Shown: in pieces, positions 1 through 11,300 of the stretch | Layout of the letters: each line of letters starts with the position of its first letter | Numbering within the stretch: position 1 is the stretch's first letter | Assembly (NCBI GenBank): GCA_903813345.2 | Contig: CAIIXF020000009.1 | Coordinates: 6,566,030 to 6,630,029, forward strand | Source of the DNA: Owenia fusiformis | Taxonomy: Eukaryota > Annelida > Polychaeta > Sabellida > Oweniidae | Length of the DNA: 64,000 nt | Direction of reading: 5' to 3' | Made by a program: the position numbers and the translations under genes | Notes under the pieces: model-generated | Told to the model about the DNA's origin: nothing | Database searches by the model: none | What the model saw: only the letters and a program-made list of their open reading frames with translations

Positions 1-295
1 AAAGATGTTTAAAGACAAGAGAAATCTTAAATAGGAGACCCGTGGAGCTGGGGAATTTTGCTCCTATATGATTGCCATACATTCACTACAATTTATCACT
101 GGGATTAGTTAAAATTTTACCAAAAGGTTATAAAATTTAAAGGTGACTTTATTCGGAAATGTGATGTTGCCTCTGACACTCTATTTGAGATGGTTTTTTA
201 AAAAGATACACCATGTACCTCTATCCAAAACTGGATAGCACATAATGATGTCGTTACTCTAAGAACTTTTGAATAGCACATCAATGTGAAAGTCC

Positions 296-312
296 TTTAT
301 TCATTCTTTATT
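296..312 (-). promoter_or_regulatory. Polyadenylation signals of GH53 copy 1
   Basis: Two AATAAA hexamers on the minus strand (TTTATT at 296-301 and 307-312 on the plus strand) lie 40-60 bases past the stop codon of copy 1. This is the usual position for a short 3' UTR. Confidence 0.5.
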
Positions 313-353
313 TTTTTCCATACAATAAAATATGACTAATTACTTCTATTCAT

Positions 354-3300
354 TTAATAATGATAGCCGGGTTTCATATTATACACCGATGGATTAACAA
401 CACATCCATCCTCGCTATCAAAATGTGAAGATGAAACATGAAATTCAGTGTCTCCTGGTTTACACCAGTCTCCTCCCCACCATGTGACAGCAGTAGCCCT
501 TCTCACTGACTTTACGACATTGATGAGCCCCTGAGCGTAATCCTGTTGCCCTTGAGCAGTAAACGGAAACTCAGCCGTCTCTGGATAGCGTAATTTGGGA
601 TCCTCAACATGTCGATAGGGGTGCGTCGTTTCAGCAATATGGATGTCATGGTTTTTAAACCGTTCAGACAAGGCTTTAAGATTTGTTTCAAGATTGTTCA
701 AAAAGTACCCAGGATTATATTTTTGGTAATATGACACACCAATGACATCAATGAGGTTGACATCCATGTGATTGCCGAGTTCTGTATACCACCATAGCCA
801 GTTGATAGAGGCAGTGTGCACGATGACGTCAATGTCATCGGAAACATAATGCACAGCGTTGATCCCTGCAGTGACCAGTGCTGTAAATGAATCCCAGTTG
901 GCTCCACCTGAATTGAAATACAGCACACTTACGCAATTTACTTTTTATATTGTGAAATATTGAAGAAAAATTGCAATCTTTGCTGAAAACAGGAAATCTA
1001 TTCGACCAGGAATATTTTTAAGACAGTGTATTGTTCAAGACTTTTTTTATTATAAATTTATTATATATTTTTATTATAAATAGATGAAAACATATTTACG
1101 TATCACTGCGTTTCTCACATCCCACTACTTACATTCTTGCCAGAGTTTTCCGCCCTCAATACAGATCTGATCGGTTTCGTTATATAACATGCCATTGTTT
1201 ATTTCATTACCAACTTGAACAAAAGTGGGCAATGCGTTCACTGCACGTAACTGCTCTAAGGTACTTCTAAAACATATGTAACATTTCAAAATTTTGTTTT
1301 GATTTAGAAATTTGTCAATATCTTTAATTCGTTACAAATATGTGCCAGGATTTATACCAATTTTCCCCTCGCTTTGATAAAATTGTATGTGAAATATTTA
1401 CTCATAATAAACCTCATGCTAATAATCAAAATGAACATTCAGACTAAATATTCTTTAAATAGTCTCGACCATAAAAACAACACAAATGACAGCATGTATA
1501 GTGCATATATAAAATTTAAAAGAAGATTGACGACGAGTTTATGTTTGACTATATGACATTTCGTAGCCATAAACATTTTAATGTCATACATAGTAAAATG
1601 ATGATCAACAAATCAACCAAAACAATCAATCATTGCATCAACAATTATTCAAAAGTTACCCTTTACCTGGTATAATCATAGACTCTCTGAACAAGAGCAT
1701 CGAAGCTAAGAGACCTCCAAGTCGCAGGTTTTCTTTGCCATCCTGGATCAGCCCAAGTATCAGAGTAATGGAAATCCAAAACCCACTTCAGGCCCAGGCT
1801 GGTCAGTCTCTGGGCAAGTTGAGATACCATAGGGAACCCTAAATGAAATCAGAGTATATCTAGAGTCAAGGGAAAGGCTGTGGAGGAAAACACTTTGGGC
1901 GTTCCATGTGCAAAACTAAGTACTATGGTACAATGGACCTCTTTCCAGTAGAGGTTAACGGTAGTAAAATCCATTCAACACAGACATATATTTTAAAGTT
2001 GACTTTTTGATCTACGTCTTCGGACGATGCATTTAAGATCCCGCATACATCAATAGTAAAAAGTAAAATGTTACCTGCATATTCTTTATCAGGTAAAGGA
2101 TTGACCCATAGTCTAAGACGGACTAAGTTCCAGTTGTGACTGTGCATTATCTGAAATATATCATCCTGCCACACGTGGGTTGTATTTCTGTTGCGGTAAA
2201 ACAAACCACCATTTTCATATGTTGGTGATGCACTTAGGTCTGAACCCAACCAAAACCATTGGTAATCTAGAAAGAAATGGAGTGGACAATTATTTGCAAG
2301 TGTTGTCCCTTAAGACATGGGCTTTCAGCAGAAAGCTTAGGATGACATGCTTAGGATAACAGGCAATGGCTCATATATTGGGAGTACTTCTTGAGATTAA
2401 TTGCGGTTTCATTTGCTTCAACTTCATCAAGGTATGTTATAATCACCCTGGAAATCGAAGATGGAATAATTGTTTGAACTCTGCAATTATACTGCAATCT
2501 TGTCTGTATTGGTAATTGATAGTTTATGAGGAACTAAAATGTGGATATCGAGTCACTTGACCATTTTTGGTATTTATATGTTTCAATTCCTACCTGGTTG
2601 GTGGTGTGTCATTTCAAACATGTAGACAACCTTATCATAGCCTCTGTCGGTCCATGGTGAACAATGTACTGTTTTATCATCTAGAGCTTCGAGGAAGCAA
2701 TTGAAGTTTCTGTAATATTCAACAGTTAAATCCTTTATAAATAAGCACTTGATTGGCTGTTCCATTGGAGGTTCGACTAAGATTAATGTCCATCAGTGGC
2801 ATCATTGATCCTGCAAATATTGGTATTACTTGTTCCCAGGTAATGTTGTCATGGTAATACAAGTGATTCTGAAAGGTTAGTAATCGTACATGGTTGTCAT
2901 ATTATCTCTACTTTCATTACTTAATTTCTGTGCAGTTAGGGAAGGGGCATAAGACGTTGTTTTTTCTACTTTAGATCATTTGAGATATATGGAAGAGAAT
3001 GGTGTTTGTTATTTAACCTTATATTGGCTGTGCTGTAAGGTGCTGTTACTTATTCGATGTGCTTTCTTACACTCCTTGACTTTTCTTATTTTAGAATTAC
3101 GTCTGCTTACATACAGGGTGTATCAACGATATACTGATATAAATAAGGAATGACTATATGGGCCGAAGGGCTATTCTTTTTTGATCATCCGACTCCGACA
3201 GACAATTTATAATAATAATCATGTTGATCTAGAAATTTCACAATGTAACTTCTTTTAGCTTTGAGAACATTTTGTTTTAGTATTACAACCCATTTTTAAT

Positions 3301-4153
3301 GTTTGGAATCTCATTCAGTTCTGCATCAAAACTTGATAGAGGTAATTTAGAGCATGTCGTCTCAAATGCCAAATTTTCCAGAAAGTCTGTTTTGTGTGTA
3401 TACCCATCATTCAGTTTTCAACTCACATATTGTATATATAAACTTTATCTTTTTCCATCATTGTCTCTGTACCGCTACTGGAGGGTATAGTCCTCAATTG
3501 AAAACCTTGCCAACCAGATTTGTCCCTCCACTGCGCTTCAACTGAACGATTTTCTAAAATACAATTAACTGTTAAACAGTATTATGCAATATTATGTAAC
3601 TATGAAGTCAAATGGGATGCAATGTCTCTTGGAGTACAAGGCATGATATAGTATCTAGGGAGTAAATTTAAATGATAAGAAAAGGCAAGTACTTTTACCA
3701 GCCACATTTATATGATTTCCATTCCGACTCTCCAGGTAGACGGTCTCTGTATAGTTCAAGACTCCCACCACATCGTTCTCTTTGACATCCAAAACAATCT
3801 CTTGATCCCCATTCAGCTGGTCCGCTAGTACAACTTTGCAGGCTGTGACTGGACCTTGTACACTGAGGAACCTACCATTGTACATAGAGCGCAATGACAC
3901 ACGGCCACCTGCATCGATTATGTACAAGGTAGATGTAGGATGTACACAGTAGGATGTAGGATGTACATAGAGAAGAAGAGTAAACCATTCCTTTGAACAT
4001 TTTATGACACGACATGTATCTCATATCCAGCTAAATTCCATATGGTTATACATATCATTCCCCAGAGCCATCTGGATTCGTTTTCTTAATGTGGAGAGCT
4101 ATATCTAGTATACATATTGTACATACCTATCCATAATTCAAGGTCTATTGCTG
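354..4153 (-). CDS. GH53 galactanase-like gene, copy 1; N-terminal anchor exon missing
   Basis: Eight exons are visible: 4127-4153, 3699-3908, 3427-3553, 2594-2709, 2075-2266, 1667-1838, 1133-1266 and 354-907. All have GT-AG borders and lengths and phases matching copies 2 and 3, giving 509 residues before the stop. The first three exons plus 2594-2709 encode a beta-trefoil-like domain (VSLRSMYNGRFLSVQ). The rest is glycoside hydrolase family 53: LRLWVNP, LDFHYSDTWADP, VQVGNEINNG (acid/base Glu) and HIAETTHPYR (nucleophile Glu). This family cuts beta-1,4-galactan. The exon encoding the start and membrane anchor, found in both other copies, is not found upstream, although the flanking DNA aligns with theirs. 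The copy is therefore either a 5'-truncated pseudogene or uses an unseen start. All visible exons are open and the catalytic residues are kept. Confidence 0.82.
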
Positions 4154-4989
4154 CTGTAAGATAACAAAAAGGGATTAAGAATAAAACAAATCAATCAAAA
4201 TATAAAAATGTTTTCTAATTTGAGATTTATCTTATTTGCATAGTAATTTGGTATATTTACCTGCTGTAAAAATGAAAAGAAATGTAGTTAAATAAAGTTT
4301 CAAATACAGAAACAAGACCATGTTTAGAAGTTGATTAAAGGTATAAAAAGTTGGTAACATGAAATGTTTTTTTAAAAATCATTAAATATATAGCATGTAT
4401 GAGATACTAACATATGGAGTTCTATATTTATAAACTATGGTGACATTCTGTTTCATTTCATTTGAATTATCCAACACGAGACACCACAAGGCATATTTGT
4501 GTGGTCTGACAAAGTAACTTTATATCTTAATTCTTAAGGTAGAAACCGCTCCCTGTATTTATCTGCAGGAACTGGTATCTTACTTCTGGCGAACTTATTG
4601 TAGTCTTCATTTTTTGTTGACGGTATTTGATTTTCGGTGGTTGGTGTCTATCTGTTTTAAAGCGGGGCAGAGCGAGGTGCTATTTGGACCTACAGTATAT
4701 ACACACTGATAATTAGATATTTCTACTCTTACCAACTAAAAGTACAAACAATAAATAATAAATGTGTTAATTTCACATATGTAAACAGTGGCGGATCCAG
4801 GAACCAACAGGGGGGGGGGTCCAAATTTTAAGGTTGGAAAAAAATTTTGGGCCCCTAAAACCGAAAAGTGGGCCCAAATTTTGAAAATTTCTCTTTGTTG
4901 ATTACCTATCTCCCCTTGATGATTTTTGTGCTTTTTAAATTTAAAGGCGACTCTATGCATTAACGTCTATTCACTGATGAAAACCTTTT

Positions 4990-5082
4990 TGGAGCTGTCG
5001 AGCTGGCTGAGAAGTCTAGAGCACTGATGAAGCCATGACAGGCGCTGTATGTAACAATGAGGCTGTGCGTTCTCAACGCGAC
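4990..5082 (+). repeat. tRNA-derived SINE-like fragment
   Basis: An A-box-like TGGCTGAGAAGTC is followed about 60 bases later by a weak B-box-like element. The same structure lies at 15590-15680 with a better B-box (GAGTTCGAGACGC). The pattern suggests a SINE derived from a class II tRNA (Leu or Ser like). No functional tRNA cloverleaf is claimed. Confidence 0.4.
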
Positions 5083-5351
5083 AACTCCTTGTAATTGTGT
5101 TTGTTGATTTTGTTAATGTAATGTTGTCTCTAACACTCCTATGCATTTTGAGACTTATTTGTTTTATAGATATCCTAAATATTTGAAACTGAATATGCTA
5201 CATCTTGTTATACTTGTTGTTATAGGGATTATTGGGTATTGTATTTACATATCTGAACAATGAACAAAATCTGATTCATCTACTAATTCTTATAAGAGGT
5301 AAAATATTATGGTATGATTTTGGGAATTTGAAATAATTGAATAAACACAAG

Positions 5352-5412
5352 AAGTACACACGTCTCGAACTCGCAACCTCGTGGTTACGGCGCCCATCGC
5401 CTAGCCTGTGAC
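5352..5412 (-). repeat. Second tRNA-like SINE fragment
   Basis: On the minus strand, GGTTGCGAGTTCGAGACG contains a B-box-like GAGTTCGAGAC. It lies downstream of a segment reading like a tRNA D-stem and anticodon region (TAGGCGATGGGCGCC). It is probably a tRNA-derived SINE head rather than a working tRNA, because no acceptor stem pairs. Confidence 0.35.
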
Positions 5413-5684
5413 AACCCCAAAAAAGGTTGTTTTGTTAGTGAACCTGACTAGAGGCAGCTGATGTTAACGCTCAGACACACCAGAGGAAGCACAACTGACA
5501 TTTCCTATCCTTTTTTTGTTGATATTTGCGCTTATCAGGCCCGTAAGACACTTTTCTCCAAGGGGGGTGCGGTTTTTAGCTTACTAAAGAGAATATAAAA
5601 TTGTCAAATTTTTGCCGCGTAAATCAAATCGCGTAAGACAGAGGGGGAGGGGGGCAGTTACTCCCTATATTGGTTTGGAATTAA

Positions 5685-5775
5685 CTAGCCTTGAAGAAGG
5701 CTTTAGCATTTGTTGATTTTTAAAAATTGGATATTTTTAAAAATCAACAAATGCTAAAGCCTTCTTCAAGGCTAG
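5685..5775. repeat. Perfect 43 bp inverted repeat with a 5 nt loop
   Basis: Arms 5685-5727 and 5733-5775 are perfectly complementary by eye, with loop TGGAT. The transcript of either strand would form a 43 bp hairpin. It sits at the left edge of the G-rich tandem array. It is either a fold-back end of a mobile element or a recent palindromic duplication. Confidence 0.85.
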
Positions 5776-5779
5776 GAAT

Positions 5780-7330
5780 GCAACTTCCAATTGTTTTGTG
5801 GGGGGTGTGAGGAGTGGTCCACTCCCCCTAGAAAATTTTACAGTGTTGAAATGCTATTTGGTGCTTTCTGGGCACTTTCAAAGTGTAAGTTCCTAAGAAG
5901 TACGCCACCACCACAAGAATAAGAGTTGAGTGAATAAAAAACCGAGCATTCAGGGTACGTGGTCTGGTCAGGTTCTCCCCCAGGAAAATTTTGAAATTTG
6001 CTTGTATTTGGAGCGAATTTGCAACCATCTGGTCAATATGAGTCAATAAGAAAAATGTCAAATTCTTTTGGGGGTGTCAAAGAGGATGAAGTGGGGTGGG
6101 GTGCCAGTAGGGGAGCAAGGGGTTGTCCCCCAGAAACATTGACCATATCAAGGTGCTATTTAATGATGTCTGGGCACTTAAAAAATGTCTGAGACAATAC
6201 ATGAAATTCAGAATATTTATTTTGTTTTGTGGGGGATGTGGGGGGTGGCTAACTCTCCTAGAAAATTTTACAATTTAAAGATGATATTTGGTGCTTCTGG
6301 GTACTTTTAAAGGTATTAGTCAATAAAAACATTGAGAAAACAATCACATTTTTTTCAAATTTTGGGGTGTCAAAGGGGGGGGGAGGGGTGCCAGAGGGGG
6401 AGGTGGGGCTGGGGTGCCAGAGGGGGAGCAAGTTTTTGTCCCCCATATCAAAATTTACAATATCAAGGTGCTATTCGATGAAGTTTGGGCACTTTAAAAG
6501 TGTCTGTGCCTAAAAGCGCATATTTCCCAAGAAAATTTTACAATTTTAAGATGCTATTTGGTGCTTTCTGGGCACTTTCAAAATGTATGAGTCAATAAAA
6601 AAAATTGAAAAATCTCAATTTCTTTTTTTTTGGGGGGGGGTGTTAAGGGGGGGGGGGTTGCCAGAGGGGGAGGTGGAGTGGGGATGCCAGAGGGCGAGTA
6701 AGTGTTAGTCTTCCAGAATCATTAACTTTATCAAGGAGCTATTTGATGATGTCTGGGCAAGTGTCTGAGACAATACATAAAACAAATCCAGAACTTTTCC
6801 ATTGTTATGTTTGGTGTGTGAGGGGTGGCCCACTCCCCCTAGAAAATTAAAAAAATTTACGACGCTATTTGGTGCTTTCTGGGCATTTTCAAATTATATG
6901 AGTCAATTAAAGAAAATCACTTTTTTTTTGGGGGGGGGTCAAGGGGGGGGGCGCCAGAGGGGGGGGGGGTGTTATGCAAGTGCAAGATGCAAGAGGGGGA
7001 GCAAGTCCCCCAGAAACACTAACTATATCAAGCTATTTGATGATGTCTGGGCACTTTAAAAGTGTCTGAGACAAAACACTAAAATAAATTTAGAACTTTT
7101 CCATTGTTTTGTGGGGGGTGTGAGGGGTGGCCAATACCCCTAGAAAATTTTACAATTTTAAGATGCTATTTGGTGCTTTCTGGGTACTTTCAAAGTGTAT
7201 GAGTCAATGAAAAAAAATTAAAAAAAAAAAAAAAATTAAAAAAAAAAATTTTCAAATTTTTTTTTTAACTTTATTTTGGGGGGGTAACAAAGGGGGGTGC
7301 GGTCGCACCCATCGCACCCCCCCATCTGAC
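5780..7330. repeat. Degenerate G-rich tandem array, about five units of 270-430 bp
   Basis: A motif CTAGAAAATTTTACA followed by GATGCTATTTGGTG recurs at about 5829, 6258, 6526, 6838 and 7140. Between these lie G-runs of 7-10 bases, GCCAGAGGGGGA blocks and GATGTCTGGGCACTT. Reading frames across it are short and not homologous to anything recognised. It is likely the repetitive interior of a non-autonomous element, with GGGGGTGCGGT-type ends at 5565 and 7294. Confidence 0.7.
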
Positions 7331-7334
7331 GGCC

Positions 7335-7840
7335 TTGCTTATATATTCCTACACATACACACATTGCTCAACTGTCCCTAAGAACCCAAAGCGGGTAGGT
7401 AGTGGTAAGCTGGTCTATCTAAAAGGCCCTGTTAGCCTCCCAACTCCACACCTACAGTGTTGCGTTTGTGATGTAGATAGGGATTATATTAAAGTTGATG
7501 CATGCTTTATATGGAACAATCTACCCAATGATCTCAGAAGTTGTGTATCTCTTACAGAGTTCAAAAAACTAATTAAATCATGGAACGGTGAAAACTGCAA
7601 ATGTGCAATATGTAAATGTAAAATGTAAACCTTTCAGATTCTCTGTGCCACTATGTAAATGTATTTTAGTATGACATATGATTTTTTTTTAGTATTTATC
7701 TTGTTAACACTGTTACATGTTTAAAAAATTTATTTTAAAGATTTCTATGTCTATATGTCGGTCAATAGCGCTTGCGCTAATGTTTATTGTACAAAAATTA
7801 TCCGACTTGAAATAAATATTGATATGATATGATATGAAAG
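7335..7840 (+). mobile_element. 3' end of a CR1/L2-like LINE, reverse transcriptase C-terminus
   Basis: An open frame to 7628 ends with IWNNLPNDLRSCVSLTEFK, followed by WNGENCKCAICK. This resembles the C-terminal end of non-LTR retrotransposon polymerases. It is followed by about 200 bases of 3' UTR, an AATAAA, and a GATAT microsatellite tail (7822-7838) of the kind such LINEs leave at insertion. The element is strongly 5'-truncated and inactive. Class assignment is by motif only. Confidence 0.65.
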
Positions 7841-8331
7841 GTTGGAATTTTCAATATCTACATACAAATGAAACTCCTTGGACATGGAGTACATTTAGGC
7901 AGGTACCTGTACAGACGGTTTTATTAATTTTTCATATATTTCATATCCATCCATTATATATTGCACACTAAACATAACTAATTTTGGACACATACAAGCA
8001 TTAAATATTGAATAGACTTAGGTGATTTTTATAAGATAATGACGCGACGTCTATATTGAAACTTTAGAGTTCCTGAAACAATGCTACTTACATGTAAGTG
8101 TAATTATTAGAATGCATATTCTATAAATTAAAAATAGATTAAAGATTTTTACTTGAAAAACTCATCAATAATAGTGCAATCTTTGAGGAAGGCTACAACT
8201 TTCAACTTCTGATCGTGTACATGTATCTCTCGAGTTGGTATAAGTTACGGTAACCCAATCCAGTGTTTAAAATCTAGAATCTTTAACAGAAAACAAATCT
8301 TACAAAATATGGCTTAACGTCTGACCCTCTA
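7841..8331. other. Spacer downstream of GH53 copy 2
   Basis: This stretch has no gene. It aligns with 15840-16253 (GCAGGTA...AGACGG, TCATATCCATCCA and ATATTGAATAG motifs in the same order), so it belongs to the 7.95 kb tandem unit and holds the 3' flank of copy 2. Confidence 0.6.
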
Positions 8332-11300
8332 TTAATAATGATAGCCGGGTTTCATATTGTACACCGATGGATTAACAACACATCCATCCTCGCTATTAAA
8401 ATGTGAAGATGAAACATGAAATTCAGTGTCTCCTGGTTTACACCAGTCTCCTCCCCACCATGTGACAGCAGTAGCCCTTCTCACTGACTTTACGACATTG
8501 ATGAGCCCCTGAGCGTAATCCTGTTGGCCTTGAGCAGTAAACGGAAACTCAGCCGTCTCTGGAAAGCGTAATTTGGGATCCTCAACATGTCGATAGGGGT
8601 GTGTCGTTTCAGCGATATGGATATCATGGTTTTTAAACCGTTCAGACAAGGCTTTAAAATTTGTTTCAAGATTGTTCAAAAAGTACCCAGGATTATATTT
8701 TTGGTAATATGACAAACCGAACACATCAATGAGGTTGATATCCATATGTTTGCCGAGTTCGGTATACCACCAAAGAGCGTTGATAGAGTTGCCAGTGTGC
8801 ATTATGACGTCAACGTCATCTGAAACATGATGTACTGCGTTGATCCCAGCAGTTGCCAGCTTTGTAAATGATTCCCAATTGGCTCCACCTGAAAAGCAAT
8901 ACCAATATGCGTTTTACTTTGTTGCAGGCTTTTTTGAGAAAATGGTTAATTGTTGCTGAAAACAAAATAATGATTTGACGAGGGCCATTTTGTAATAATC
9001 ATGTAGACACCAAAAAGCCAGTTATTTCAGTTTGAGGATCTTTGTTATGCAATATTATTTAAACTGTATGCAAATATATTGAAAATTATGAATGCAAATC
9101 TTTCGCATCATTCAACTTACATTCTTGCCAGAGTTTTCCGCCTTCAATACAGCTCTCATCAGCCTCATGCCACAACATGCCATTGTTTATTTCATTACCA
9201 ACTTGAACGAAAGTGGGCAATGCATTCACTTCACGTAACTGCTCCAAGGTACTTCTAAAAGATATGTAACATTTTAGAATTAAAACATACAAAATGTGTT
9301 CACATTACAAAGAGAAATACCAATCTAAATGTTCTTATGATAATCAACCAAACTAAACCAAGGTTTTCTATACAGGACTTCTCCTTCAGGATCAAGGAAA
9401 TTGAACAAGATGCATTGCGACTTTCTAGAAAACCAAAACGTGTCGTTTCGTTGCCAAGTCTAAAACACTAAAATAATTACTTCCAATTATAACAATAAAA
9501 AGAACAAAGAACCATAGTACTAACAATCAAAATCAACAACAATCTAGACTGTTGCATTTTATATGTTTGAAATCTACCTTGTATATTCATAGACTCTCTG
9601 TACAAGAGCATCGAAGTGAAGAGACCTCCAAGATGGAGGCTTTCTCTGCTTGTTGGGATCTGCCCAATTATCAGAGTAATGGAAATCCAGGACCCACTTC
9701 AGTCCCAAGCTGGTCAGTCTCCGGGCAAGTTGAGACACCCTAGGGAACCCTTAATGAAATCAAACTATACCATAAATCCTTGTGATGGAGGAAGGCAGAC
9801 TCTATGGATTCTATGTAAAAACTACAATGGCATTATGGTCTTATGTCCAATAGGGGTCCAAGATGGCATGAATATACTAGTTAAACCTGTCTTAGTGAAC
9901 ACCTCTCTCTTGTGAACACTGTTCCTAGTGAACCCTCTTTCTCCGCACATACTCCACTGACTTCTGTATAAATTACCCTCTTCACGATCACGTACCTACA
10001 CTGAACACATTTTTGTGGCTCCATATTTGTTCGCTAAACACAGGTTTACAATTCATGCGTTCAACTCAGGTTTGTTTTGAAAAAGTGACCCACCAAGGTA
10101 CGCCTTTTGACGCTTGCCTGTGGTTAATGTTTTTGAGGTCCAACATAGATCCATACAAAAAATAAAGCAGGAAGTCATATAAACGTTACCTGCATATTCC
10201 TCATCGGGTAGGGGGTTAACCCAAAGTCTAAGACGGACTAAATTCCAGTTGTGACTGCGCATTATCTGAAATATATCATCCTGCCACACGTGGGTTGTAT
10301 TTCTGTTGCGATAAAATAAACCACCATTTTCATATGTTGCTGATGAACTTAGGTCTGAGCCCAACCAAAACCACTGGTGATCTGGAAAGAAATGGTTGAA
10401 GTAGCTTATAATGAGTCATCGCAATAGCAATGCTGTATTGTCCCATATACAAGAATGATAGCCGTATGGGACCGATGTGGCTCAAATTGTTTAATGAATA
10501 TAGTACTTTACAGACTCGATGACTATTTCATGAAATCCAGAATATTGTTTGAACATTAATCTTCGATGAAGTTTCAGAAATTAAATTGTTTATCTTATAA
10601 TTGTAATTTATATTAGGATCTAAAGTGGCATAGGATAAGAAACGGCCAGGATATTGAATTATAAAATATTAAAAAGGAGTGGTATCGATATGGAGAACTT
10701 TTTGAACACACGTTTCTCTTAAACAAGTTATGAAAAATACTTTATATACTTTCATCTATATTGTTTTGGAAAACACATCAAACACTTGTTTTGTTCTTAG
10801 TATCATGTTTCCAGAGTGAAATGAAACATCTTTCCGAACATCATTGGAACAAAACGACATAAACACAACATGTTTAAGTCTTTCAATGTAGTAATTGTAC
10901 AAAGGAAATTTTGGTTGATTTAAAAAAAGTATCTTGTTAATGAAATAAAAGGTTTGTCTTGATTTTTATCTATTTTGGGGGGATTTTTTTAACTTTTTGA
11001 ATACATTTTAAAATCAACCAAAAATTTCTTTGTATAACTATAATATTGAGAGGAAGAAAGACTTGGAAGAAAGGAGCAAAAACAATTGCAATAAAAAAAC
11101 CAAAAACGTTAACAAAAACAGTTATATAAAATATTTCTAAATAATTGTCGCATTAAATTGTTGTCAATCAGTCAACATTACATAAAATACCTTGTTTTTT
11201 TACAGAATTTTTTCAATATGATTGGTTTAAGAGAAAAACATTGTTGAATTCAGTTCTCAATATTTTGAACACACGTTTCTCTTAAACAAGTTATGAAAAA

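Larger units (their letters stand above)
4154..5640. repeat. Intergenic block shared with the spacer between GH53 copies 2 and 3
   Basis: From about 4670 the sequence follows 15356-15840 (same order, many substitutions), so the spacer was duplicated with the genes. The stretch between exon 2 of copy 1 (4153) and this block is only about 0.5 kb, against 1.7 kb in copy 2. The missing part is where the anchor exon should be. A G-run preceded by a GTGGCGGATCCAGGA motif at 4787-4820 resembles the end of a mobile repeat. No other gene is seen. Confidence 0.6.

Noticed and set aside
698-928. Minus-strand frame overlapping the last exon of GH53 copy 1
   Set aside because: It is a shadow of the GH53 exon in another frame and has no family likeness.
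5352-5412. Functional tRNA gene
   Set aside because: A B-box-like motif is present but no acceptor-stem pairing, so a SINE remnant is the better explanation.
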